Assembly: GCA_963969495.1 (NCBI GenBank)
Contig: OZ018324.1
Span: 142,472,355 to 142,536,354 of the forward strand
Source: Ceratothoa steindachneri
Taxonomy: Eukaryota > Arthropoda > Malacostraca > Isopoda > Cymothoidae
Reading direction: 5' to 3'
DNA: 64,000 nt
Below, in pieces: positions 23,216-37,560 of the stretch (within the stretch, counting starts at the first letter, position 1; every line of letters starts with the position of its first letter). The notes below the pieces were generated by a model. The model worked only from the letters and a program-made list of their open reading frames with translations, ran no database searches and was not told where the DNA came from. The position numbers and the translations under genes were made by a program.

Positions 23216-24580
23216 ATGCAGGTCATAAAATAGGCTCCCGACGATATACTACATATATATAACTATTCGTTGATGGAATTATTCTATATTTCAAGTGCTT
23301 GGTAATCTGATTGACCGAAGTTAGTTCCAAAGGGATGGGAGGGGCTGGAGAGGCTTATTTATCTTCAATATACTTAAGAAGTGGAACGTTTACAAGGATA
23401 AATTAAGTGGCTAGCATTAATAAAATAGAGTTTCATTAAATAAACTATCAAACAACACACGCAAGATGTTTACATAAACGGGGATTCAAAATGGTAGAAA
23501 CACAGGAAATGAAAAAGGTCATGGGAATATCTGACTAATCTGAGGATTAAGATTTGGATGGATTTTAAAACGGCAAACAAACAAAAAAGGGGAAATGGTT
23601 CGCTAAACCGTTTAAAGCACAGAGTTGCGTTAACCAAAGGTTAAATGATTAAAGGTAATGCTTAGCTTACGTAATTACAAGGTTGTCGTGCAGAGGAAGG
23701 CGATGGGAAAGAAATCTTTGGTCCAACTGGTGATTTCCAGGAGAAGGGGTTCTTCGGGGGGTTGTCCTTAACGAGGGGAAAGGACTGTCTTGAGAGAGTC
23801 AGAGCGAAGTGGGGCTCGAAGGTACGAGCAATCCTTGTGATGTGATATCGGATATCTTCTAGAGGAACAATGGAGTTTATTGTTTTAACCAAGCGTTCTC
23901 TTGAAGAACGTTAAAAAGGGGGGAATTAAATTATCTGGACGTGATGTCTCGGGAACGAGAACCGTTTCTTGACGAACGGGCTTGAAGAACAATGGCTGTT
24001 CTAACGTTGTTCTCTTTCTGAACAACAGGGGGGTGAGAACCATTTCTTGTCGAACGGGCTCAAAGAACAATGGCTGTTCTAACGGTGTTCTTTTTCTGAA
24101 CAACAGGGGGGGCCTTGTTGACTTGGCATCTCGAATGGCACAAACCTTGACATTCAAGGGATATTGTCCTCATCTAAACAATAAGGGGTTACTCGGCAGA
24201 GTTGCTAGGTGCACAAGGGAGACCGGATCGGCTTGATGCCTCGCGAAGATAATCTGGATTTGCTTCAATTGGAAAAAGCTATGGTATAAATAACCGGAGC
24301 CAGCCCTATTGCGTAGGGGACAATTGGGTGGTGGACTTCGAAGGAACGGCCCGGTGGTGCCTGGGAAAATATCTTATCTGCCCATTAGCCTAATTCAACC
24401 TGGTGAGATCGACGTATTGAGGCGAAACGGGGGAGTGAACCTCCTTGACTAAACATTGGCTATGATGGGCGATAACGCGCCTTCATACTTCCTCTCGCAG
24501 GATACACGTGGGTAAGCATGTGTTTTAACATGTGATAGAGGCTGAATTGAAGCGGCCTCAGACCGTTCTATCACAATGCA
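23216..24580 (-). mobile_element. Solo LTR of a Ty3/gypsy family, with 5-bp target duplication
   Basis: The interval 23221-24575 is the reverse complement of an LTR homologous to the two LTRs at 48416-49592 and 52714-54018. Shared blocks include its left end (GGTCATAAAA for TGTCGTAAAA), the CGACGATATA and AACAACACAC blocks, the tandem dyad repeats and the right end GACCGTTCTATCACA. It is flanked on both sides by ATGCA (23216-23220 and 24576-24580), an intact 5-bp target duplication. No internal region is present, so it arose by LTR-LTR recombination after a full element inserted, or is an element that lost its inside. Confidence 0.85.
23907..24110 (-). repeat. Tandem dyad repeats in the solo LTR (about two units)
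   Basis: Units of about 78 bp start (read on the minus strand) with GTTGTTC and include TTGTTC...GAACAA and AGAACAGCCATTGTTCT dyads. Unit starts map to 24104 and 24026, and a third unit is degenerate. The related LTRs have three to four units. Confidence 0.7.
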
Positions 24581-27500
24581 ATTAAAATAACTTGCAAGTA
24601 TGGATGAATTGGAAATTGGTAAAATAGTATCCAAATTATAATACTTGGCCTTAATACATAAAACATTGTTTTTTAATTTTTATGACAATTTTCTAGCTAA
24701 AATTCCTTCCTATCTTAACAATTATTGTGACTATATCTAATTAATTCATTCCACATTAGTAAATTTCTCATCACCAAAATTGAAAGATATTCATAAAGGA
24801 ATGAAATTTGAAATAATTACTACGTAAATTCACGATAAATAGGAGGAGGTTAATTTTATTTGTTTAAAGAGGCTAAAGATTCATTCTCACCTACCTAATT
24901 TAATTAAAATAAACAATCTATAAAATATAAATGCTCCATACTCCTAAAGCAGAATTATTAATTAGGGAGAGAATAAATGGGAAAATAGGATTAATTAATT
25001 ATTGGATTTTTTAAATATATAAAGGGAATAATTAAAAAAATAATTCAAATAGAATGGATGAGGGCGGTGTCGAAATATCAATATTTCGAAAATTTTAAAT
25101 GTCAATTTCTTCAGAACATAATTTTACAAAAATAGGGAAATGGTTTGGAATATCTTCTAGTTATTCAGTTTCATCTATTTCTAGACGTTTCCTTATTAGA
25201 CTAATAACAATATTAGTCTACATAATATAATATGGGAGAAAATTTCATTAATATAGGTTTATGGTTTTCTAAAATTTATTATATCTTTGCTCAGAAGTAG
25301 AAAATGAAGACAGCACAAGTCACAGCAGAACTGAGGGAACTTCTAAGAAACAGTATAAATACTTTCTATGAACAAAAAGCATAGGTGGCTGATAGAGTTA
25401 AAAGGATAATAGTTTTGGAATGGTTATCGGAGTAGAGACAAATAGGAATAAATGATAAAATATGGAAAAGGAAATTATTAGTAGACAAGTTATACAGAGA
25501 TAGGCCGGGGAAGACGACCGTGCAGGTAGTGGTAAGATGAAATTCGTTCCATGTCCTATTTTATATTTCGGAACGCTCCCCCCTGTTTTAGTGGGGCTTT
25601 TCATTCTGTGGGAATTTTTCCGTGCCATATGTTATTTCATTTACGCACTGTGTTAAATGCTTTGATTTATATCATAGAGGCACGTAATATCTATATACAA
25701 TTGTAGTATTTTCCTGCCCCTGACTTATTCATTCCTGGTAAAAATCGGTAATTATTAATATTATATACTAAATAATTATTTGCCTTGTGAATTCCAATTA
25801 AAAGAGTGGTATAAAGTAAACATTAGTTGGGTGGTCTAAATATATTGCAAGTGTTATTAAGTGTATTGCATCATGTATAAATAGAGATTTATATAAGAAA
25901 ATGACAAGTAATATTTAAAAATCATACTCTAGTTTCTTAATGCTTTAAAATATTTTGTCACCTTATTTCTACCACTTAAATTAGCCATATATTGAATATA
26001 ATCACTCATGAGCATTAGACTTATACCACTGCTAAAATATAGGCGTGGCATACAGTGAAGTGTAATGTTGAAGCATTTTTTTGAGAACAATTTACATTTT
26101 CCTATATAGTTCTTTGAATTGTATTACAATAACTTTTGATGTTCATTTAAAGGTGAAATCCAAAGGAGAAGGTAGAACTCAGAATGTACTTTCAAGAGTT
26201 TCCCTAAGAAAAATAGCTTGAAAGTATATAACTTTAAAATACATAAACATAACCTAATTAGAGATCTAGAAATCGGATAGCACACATCTCTTTACAACAC
26301 ACTTGGCAACAGAGATGGTAAATCTCGGCGATGGAAAGAGCTTGTTTAGCCAACACAGCAATGTTAAAGGGATCACTAACTTTTAAGTTAAACTCATTTC
26401 AGTAGCCATCATCTACCCTGCGGCGTGCTTTCATTTTAATGAAGCAGCATTTCTTCTTTAAAATCAACGCACACAGGGAAGCGGAATGCCTCAAATCAGC
26501 AACACGTTACAGGACTTTGCTTAATCCCTCGGCGATTAGAATGACGGAATAGAACACAAGGACTCATTACTGACCTAAGCTTCTCGAATGATAAATTCTA
26601 TCATTTCCTTGAATGCTGGCAACCGACCTAAGTCCATCTCCAGAGAAGATGATTCTCAGTAGAAAGTCGCCCACAAATTTATAAGAATTGGAAAGTCTTC
26701 AGAAGTAAGCTCGGTCCTATGAAGGTCGTCGACCTCTTTTCAACTTAATTCTGAATGTCTATCCAAGGTCATGGGGAAAGTTCTTAAGAGGAAAATGATA
26801 CGCTCCTTGAACACTGATGTGTTAACTCATCCCAATTTAGAATTCCTAGTTATTTAACGCCCCCCTCGCCCCAGATTAGGTGTCTAATTGAATTTGAAAC
26901 TGAAACAAGCTTGTCAATGGATTCACTAATTAAATATCAGGATAATGATTTTAAAGCGAGGACTCATCGAAAGTAAAGGCAAAATGGTATGTATGGGATC
27001 CGAATCGAATATGCAATGCACTCAATTGCTAAACTTCAATTCATGAGTACCACCTATGCCATACTAACTTGTGTGGCCTCAAAGAACATCTACAGGTTCC
27101 TTAATTCTAACAGCATTGTTTGTTCCTAACGCTCATAAGATCTCCAGCAAAGGCAAAGCCAAATATTGTAGCAATAATCGGAATTATCCAAGTAGCTGCC
27201 TCAAACGGCTATTTGCATTAATGAAAGTTAAATTTGCTATGTTGCTGACGACTTTAAAGACTCCAACAGTTATTTATACTAAAGCTCAATATTTAAATCA
27301 GGTTGAGAGACTCGTCTTGTCTGGTTGTTAGGTTAGACTATTCAGGAGTTACATATTAGGGTCAGACGATTTTCCACTTTTTTCGAATCTCTTTGATGGG
27401 TAGTGCGGAAAAGGAACGAATTGTTAGAAAAAAATTGTGTTAAAACTGTTTTGCTCTACGACTATCCTTTTAGCCTGCGCATTGAGCTGAAAAATAGATA

Positions 27501-28715
27501 AATGCATTAAAATTAGCTAAAATATTGGTAATAGCCCAAAATATTTTAAAACGAGAAAAGTACTTGCGGGTAGTAATCACAATAATGATTTGTTTATATT
27601 TTATGTATGCAAACTTTGAATTGAGTAACTATATCTTAAACTAGCGCAAGAAGGAAAAATAAAATAAAATATGCCACATTTTCAACTGAAACTGCCAAAA
27701 TATTATTTCAATTGAAAAGTTTGTGGTGGTTTTCGAACAATAGTATATAAGCTTAAGAACCTATGGTAAACTTTGGTTGTGAAAAAAAGAATTTTTCAGC
27801 TAGCGCAAGTTGATTGAAATAGAGATAAATTATTAATTTCTCCCATTAATTCGACAAAATTTTCAAATTATTTAAATTTCATAAAAATGCCTGATAGTCA
27901 TGGCAAAAAGTTTCATTTGACTAGCTATATGGCTCTTCTGTTATTTTTTAAATAATTATTAACAAAATAATCTAGAACTAACCAGGTAGAGGTAGACGTA
28001 TGTAGAGTTTCACCCTTCTCCAATACAACCACTCTATCTTAAATTGATTCAATTTAACTGAAATCCTTTTTGGTGTCATACGAGGCATCTTTCGCCGTGA
28101 TTCAACTAGCTTGGTCACAAAGTTTCACTTATGCTTCCCTCACTAGCTTAGGATCAAGGCCGCTTTTCACTAAAATATGCGCTAAAATTCACAAAATTAA
28201 GATAAAAAAGATGGTACAAACATGTGCTAAACTGTGTTTTACGGCTTTTCTATGGCTTTAGAATCATCTTAGAAGGTCTATTAGTTCCTATAATCTAAAA
28301 TGTAGGATAAGTACAGTTTAATCTCTAATTCTGACCCAGGTAATAATTCCCCGAATGCCCCGACGGTACGAAATTATTCCCAAAGCATTATAATCCTCTC
28401 CTAAATCAAGATATTTCAAAATGCGTGGATGGGCAGAGTTACAGGCTGCCATCTTTTGCATCATAATTTTAGCCCAATCGAAATTTTGCTCCGCATCTGA
28501 CTCCACCCACTCAACACAAAATTTCAAATTTCGGCCATATAGCTTTATTATTCATTCTCTTACGAGTCTTTGAAGACTGGTTTTGTAAAAAAATAGGCCT
28601 TTTTGGTGCGAATTATTACGCCTTTTGTAGCGCGCATAGGTTAAAATTTTGTATGAGAGAAAGTAGCAAAGTAAAATGCAGAAATTTTTTTAAACGTTAT
28701 AAGATCACCTAGAAA
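24581..28715. other. Very AT-rich stretch, no gene recognised
   Basis: Most of this 4-kb interval is featureless AT-rich DNA. A slightly GC-richer interval at 26280-27330 contains an 86-codon open frame (27071-27331, +) that is not recognised. No repeat or RNA gene was identified. Confidence 0.4.
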
Positions 28716-28718
28716 AAA

Positions 28719-30190
28719 ATGAATGAAGGGACAAAATCTCAAGTAAAGCAAATAGTAGAACAAATAGAAGAACATAAACCCATTCCTGTTCCTAATATGC
28801 TCTCAAACCCCCTTCAGGAGGTTCTACTTGAGGCTTCAGGCTCTGCTGAGGATCTTACATCAGAAGTAAAAGATTATCATATCCAGAAAGAGAAAATTAT
28901 AAAAACATATTGTAGAAAATATTAAAAAAATTCAAATAATCATACAATTTTTTAAAATAAGCTAACTGCTTTATTACAATTTATAAGCAAAAATCTCAAT
29001 TGCCCCCGCCTGCAAATGCAGTTATAGTTCTATAAAATTTAAAGCACGCTGTGATGATTTTATTTTATTGAAATAATAATCATGCTCTTATTATAAAAAA
29101 ATAAAGAAAAGTACGAAGATAATAAAAAAAATACTGAACAAGAAATGACGACATCTTATTATTGCATTACCAAAGATCTTGGTTATATAGGCTACGAAGA
29201 GCTATCAGTATTACAGAGAAAGAAACCAATGAGTAAACAAAAATTAATAAAAACTAAGAAAATTGTAAAATCATTAGTGGATAAAAAAGTAGATGAGTGT
29301 AAAGATATTATTAAAAATTAAATTTTTGATTATTATAGTGAAAAATTTAATATCCTGCCTGATACAGACGGAATTTGAAATATCGATGTCTCCTATGATG
29401 TGTCGTGGATGGCAAGAGGACATCAATCTCACATAGGATTAGGATGTGTCGTAGAACTACATACGGGACTGCGTAGATTATGAAATATTGTTTAATTATT
29501 GTAGGCTCTGTAGTTTGCGAAAAAAAAGCTAGATTTTTAGAAGATTACCATCTAAAAATATGAAGCTTAACAAGCTGCACATGCTAATATATGTGAAAAT
29601 AATTTTGATGTTAAATCGGCTTCTATAGACACAGAAACTGCTAGAGTAATATGTTCTCGATCGGAAAATAAGGGTTTTAGATATACAGCTTTTATTAGAG
29701 CTAGAGATGCTAGCGCTCATAAAGGAGTTTGCCTAATCAACAAGGGAAATGCTCCCTGTGATAACGACCCAGTTGTAAAAGAAGAATGTATCAATCAGAT
29801 GCTAAAATACTAGTAACAAAACATAGAAAATTAAAAGCAGATCATTCTAAAATCACTGAAACGGCCACAAAAAAAAGTTTCACAATTTGAAATGGAGTGA
29901 GGGGTGGGGGACAATAAACTAACAGACGCTGTTATGGATAAATAGGTACGTGATTATTACTTTGCAATAAAACGAAGCATCAATCTTTCGAGTGAAAAAA
30001 GGAGAAATAATATTTTAGGAAGCTTTCATCACTGTTCAAGCACAGATAAAAATCCTAAGCATCATGGATGTCCTGAAGGAGCAAATTTAAGGTGTTTTTA
30101 TCAAAAAGACATAGCTGTAGACATCCCAGTAGCTGAGCGCTAAAGGCAGAAAGATATGAAAGTAAAATTTGATTTGTTCCCAGCAGAAAA
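28719..30190 (+). pseudogene. Mutator-like transposase relic
   Basis: A DDE transposase relic of the Mutator-like type common in arthropods. Segments in order: an open frame 28719-28925 (MNEGTKSQ..., not recognised), a short frame from 29145 (MTTSYYCITKDLGYIGYEEL), then the core block DVSYDVSWMARGHQSHIGLG (Asp of DVSYD at 29385-29387) followed by CVVELHTGL. Later text reads SASIDTETARVICS, AHKGVCLINKG and KEECINQM, the last matching the conserved KEECxNH block. Near the end, GSFHHCSSTDKNPKHHGCP matches the C-terminal Cys/His block. Stops and frameshifts abound. The assignment of the 28719-28925 frame to this element is from proximity only. Confidence 0.55.
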
Positions 30191-32960
<2,770 letters not shown>

Positions 32961-32989
32961 ATAGTTTATTGAATGCATTCATTAGCTCT

Positions 32990-33625
32990 CTTAGCACTAA
33001 TTTGATATATCTTCTTCAATTTCTCCTCTTAGATGAGTTTTCTTGTTCGTTTCTATTTTTCTGTTTGTTTCTTTCTCCTGAAGGTCAATTGTTAGATTGC
33101 TCTCGATCATTTTTAAAATTTCCATTCGCAATATATCCAAACATTTCGGATTTTCTGGGACCCAAATTTCATTGATTCTATATTTTAGTAAAATTTGGTT
33201 TAGAATCCTTAAAAAATTCCCGGGTTTTCCTATATTTGCGAGCTGAGCGTATAATATGCACACTAATAAGCCTATTCCTTGATGTATAGTTATCTTCACT
33301 TTTGCTTCCTTCATTCATTTACCATTGCCTCGGCCACCGCTGCATATAGTGTGATTTTGAACCATCTGTTTGGCCTTAGTTTTCGCTCTTCTTTTTTCCT
33401 ACATTTTCCTTCCTCTTCGGGCAGCTCTTTGCTAACTTTCGATATGTCCCGTCGCAATTTAGGCACTTTAACGTGGTCAAGGTACATTCCCTCCATCCAT
33501 GTTCTCTGCAGTATTTGTACGACTTCGGGGAGTTACGATGCATTTTCTCGTAGGATGACCTTCAAGTGCATAACAAGTGTAGCACATATTTAGGTTTATA
33601 TATTTTTCTTTTTTATCTGTAAATC
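32990..33625 (-). pseudogene. LINE ORF1 (Gag-like) relic with zinc knuckles
   Basis: On the minus strand, from high to low coordinate, the text reads RSYKYC-like (SPKSYKYCREHGWRECT), then LKCLNCDGTYRKLAKSCPKR, a CCHC-type knuckle in which H is replaced by Y. Upstream text (HLLCT...SSYEKMHRN) looks like a damaged first knuckle. Downstream an open frame (32997-33314) reads LLVCILYAQLANIGKPGNF and INEIWVPENPKCLDILRM. The combination 'ANIGxPGxF...xPxNPxxxxIL' after 'C-x2-C...LAxxCPxRK' is what I recall from LINE first ORFs in several invertebrates. The second ORF does not follow recognisably. Confidence 0.5.
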
Positions 33626-35640
33626 TCATTTTAAAAGTCAAACGTCTATTTGTTGCGTCTATTTTATGATTTTTCTTATCGTGCAGACTATTTTAAAACG
33701 TAAGTCGTTACTCCAAATTTAATTATTTGTTGCAAGTCTAATCTTTGATTATTCCATTCAATTTCTTTTTTAGTTACTCAGCTCTCTGTTATCTTCCACG
33801 TAGATCTAGTTACCTTGCTTCAAATTACTCTTCGATTCTAAATAAATTATAGTTAGACCGCTGGATTTACTTCTATCTTAGATTAAATTCCTACGTGAGA
33901 CACTCTTTCTTCTACATCTTATACTTGGTGGCATATTGTAATATACTCTGTGGCACAAAGTTTGAACGACTTTGAATGTGTCTGGTTTCAGGGCGTCTTG
34001 CGTCGTTACTCGGAGTGCAATTGGTTTTCACTTGATTATTTTTATTACTCTGATAAAAGCCGGATCCCCATTTATTTGTTCTCATTTTCGTTTAGTGGTA
34101 GGTTTTCTCCATTTATTCCTATTTCTCTCTTATCTACCTATCATAATTCGCACGGTTAACCAGCCTACCGAAATAGGAAAATCTCTAACAACAGTGCTCA
34201 TTTAGTTTCAGGCTCGTGGTCAATAAACTATCTACCTTTTTTTGCCCACTAACAGAATCTCCTGCAGGGATTTACTCTACCCTACCTAAAACGGTATCTA
34301 TGACTTTGCCGGTGGGTGAGTTATAATGTGGTAGCAGCTGAAATAACGTAGAAGATTAAAACTTGGGCACAATACGTGAATAAGATCTCTTATAAAATGT
34401 TTTATACAAAGCAATAAGGGTTACTTAAAAAAACAAAATAAAGCCTTGGGGGCGGTCTATTCCACTTTTCTCTACCTTTCTTACTGATGATTTTATCCTT
34501 GATTGAGTATGCGAATGATGGCAAAGTTATTTTTTAAAACATAAAAAATCAATAAAATAATTAGAGGATTAAGGGTCGTACAGTCATGAAGAGAATTCCT
34601 CCTCCAATAATTAGGGCAACATTACTGTATCCAACTGTTTAGCTTCATGGTACTTCACAGATTGCAATTACCTAAGTCTAGATGGTTTAAAATCAAGCTA
34701 TTCGATATATTACATGTATTAGGAGAAGAGAAATGAGGAAATATAAGAAATACATAGAAAATTAAAAAGAAAACCGGTTAATATAGTGTTTTACCCAAGA
34801 TAGAAGAGAATATAAAAAAGAATTATCAACAAAAGGTTAGATAAATTAAGACTAGGAGAGAGAATTATAATGATAAGTCAAATCTCAAGCAGGATTAGAA
34901 TATATCAGAAACCCTGGTTTGCAGTCTGTCGAAATCTAAGCTATGAAGTAATTAAAAGGTAAGGTTAAAAATGATTAAAGGAAAAGATGAGGAATAAATA
35001 TAATATAGTCTTTCTAGATGGGGCATAATAAAGAGAGAGTGGATGGAAAGAATTGTAAGAACTTTATAAGGGAAAAGATAATCCATTCTCGTGGAAACTA
35101 TTAACATATACTACGTTTTAACGCAATATTGACACGTATTCCAAATTTCGCTATATCTTATATCGCCAACTACGAATTTCTACTTTAGACTCTGAACCAA
35201 GCTACTAGTTTGGTAGGGAAGGTTAGGATCACTCGGTTCTTGTAAATCAATTTTGATGTAAATCAATAATGCAAATTTAATGTTACATTTTCATTAGACT
35301 CTGTTGCGCCTTCAACTTTCTTTCAGAATCGCCTTTTTGGGGGCTAACCACGGTAATAGTTTTTGAATGAATGTACCCTATCTATGTATACATATTAGGA
35401 TGATGTGGACTAGGAGGTTAAAAAAATTATTAAAACCTCTGACAGATCCATCTAATTGGATTAATTTTAGTGCAAAAACTCTTTTGCAAAAATTTCGGAT
35501 TAAAAAAATGAATATATAGAGGTGGCGCCCAGCACTTCAATATTGCTAATTTCCATAGGAGCCCGGAAGTACAGCAAGCACTACGTTACATTTATATAGT
35601 GGAAGTACCTCGGTAAGACCAAACATATAAGATTCTTTTT
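33626..35640. other. AT-rich stretch, no gene seen
   Basis: No recognisable coding or repeat signal was found on either strand. Confidence 0.45.
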
Positions 35641-37560
35641 CGTTCTGATTAAAAGTAGTTACTCATTTGAAGCAGCTGCAATAATGGTCTTCTTTGATTT
35701 GTCAGTGAACTTTTTTCTGTAGTTCGACCCACTTATAACAAATAGTGATTTTACTCCTCGTCGTTAGTTAGCAATTTATTTCCATGAGCTTAAGTCCTCT
35801 TTCAGCAATGTAACTAACAACTTTTAAATCATTAACAACATTTTTAGCAATCGATAAGCTTTCTGCTTCAGGCCAGTCGTCAACACATTTGTTCCGAAAA
35901 TTTGAGGACAGCACAAGTCTTTTGAAGTAAGACTGTCTTTGTTGTCGCAACATCCAGAAGGTGGTTTTTGTTATATATTTCATCGTTTATTTCTTTTCTT
36001 TTGGTGGATCTAAATCTGCTAGATTCTAAAGAGCATCTTTAATTTTTTCCTTTGTCTCGAATGAGACACCATCATCAAAAAAGGCCAGCGGTGGTTTTTA
36101 AATATATCAAGGTGGCATTGGCAATTATTTCATTTGTTCTTTTCTAGCAATGAATTTCTTCAAAAAACAACAAATCCTTCTGTGGGCCACTGGCTGCCTT
36201 GCGTGTAGAAATCCAGTGCTTTAAATAGATTGAAATGACAAACTTGCATATTTCTTCCACTTGTTTCTTTCTATGGTGAAATTTACAATTGACTTTGGAA
36301 CATGAAAATTTTCATGGGGTATATAAGTTTTGCCATCCAATTAGCTCTCACATCACTAGGAGAAGTTTCTCCCATTATTAATATCGTTAACTTCAGAGTT
36401 CATTGTATTCGTCTTGAATTTGTCTTTCTTTGATCAGTTCTGTAGAAAACTTGATCATTACATCTTTCTTTTCTTGAGGATAATTTTATAAGATATAAAA
36501 TCAGTTTTAGTTTATTTTTCTATGATTCTTTTAGAATATTTAGAATAATCGAATAACAGCGCCAGAAGATGCCTCAATAGCAGTCGGCATGGTAGCCATA
36601 ATAATTCTCTCTAAGCTTTGCTCAATAATCTTTTGCAAGCTCCTTCTTTTCGACCTAGATTTAAGGGGTGCTGTGGTAAAACAACGTACTTTTCACTTTA
36701 TGCATGATTTCCTATTTAAGCATCATTTGATAACTGTTCTATCCATACGTTTACCAGTACCTTGTAGAATTTTTGCACGCCTTGTAGCAGTTTTATACTG
36801 CTGCCCAATTTTAAAATTGTCAGGCGATCGGCGACTTCTTCTCCTGATATGTCTTCTAGCAGTTTTTCATCTCAATGAACTATCAAGGGCTAGTTTGTTA
36901 AAAAATATTTTCGCAAGTTCTCACTGAATGTCTCTTGATTTTTGTCGAGCTTGAAGAATAGTAGAGTAAATGATGTTATAGTATTTAGGGTTCTTCCATA
37001 TACTCTTGGCAACATCCAAGGACGAAATAATATTTTCGTTCCATATTTTATCTTTTTTCTTTGGAGGAACTTTTGATGTTGAGGGTTTTGGTTCATTTGA
37101 TAAATCTTCTACTTATATTTCACTTGAAGCATTGCTAGTACTAGTGCTACTTGCAACAACAAATATTTCATTGAATAAAGCTGCTTGTCATCCCTTTATA
37201 GCTGCACTTTTTCTTGATATAGTTGTACTTTAAGTTTACGATGTTATTCCTTCTTATCTATTCCAATCATTATCCCCTCCGTTTTCTAAAAACCTCTTTA
37301 TCTTCTTCATTGTCATTATTTCACTAGCAATTACATGACTAATATCAAATAGTTCATCTCAATTCCTTTCCTCTCTTCACTTTTACTCCTTTTACTCAGT
37401 CATAATCTATAATCTTTCTTTACTACATTACCTTTATGAGAGGCTGGAATGCCAGCTTTTTTCCACACATATAATACATCACTAATAGTTACGTTTAAAG
37501 CCTCTCTTTTTTAACATTTTTGGTTCATCAGTTATCAGATAACTATTTCCTTATGGTAAA
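35641..37560 (-). pseudogene. Decayed copy of a second uncharacterised arthropod family
   Basis: On the minus strand the blocks come in the order of a family I recall as multi-copy and uncharacterised in arthropods. First is NVTISDVLYVWKKAGIPASH (near 37490) followed by KGNVVKKDYRL and SKRSKSEERKGI. Next FDISHVIASEIMTMKKIKRF (near 37330) matches the 'FDIAHADAL...EEDxxFL' block. A basic segment KKKDKIWNENIISSLDVAK (near 37050) follows, then QICHFNLFKALDFYTQGSQW (near 36230) and VVNDLKVVSYIAERGLKLME (near 35810), the family's most distinctive block (NDxxVVxDxAERGxxLI), followed by LLTNDEE. Frameshifts and stops separate the blocks. The function is unknown and I do not assign one. Confidence 0.5.

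Noticed and set aside
23885..24236. Repetitive open frames on both strands
   Set aside because: These are the translated tandem repeats of the solo LTR, not a protein.
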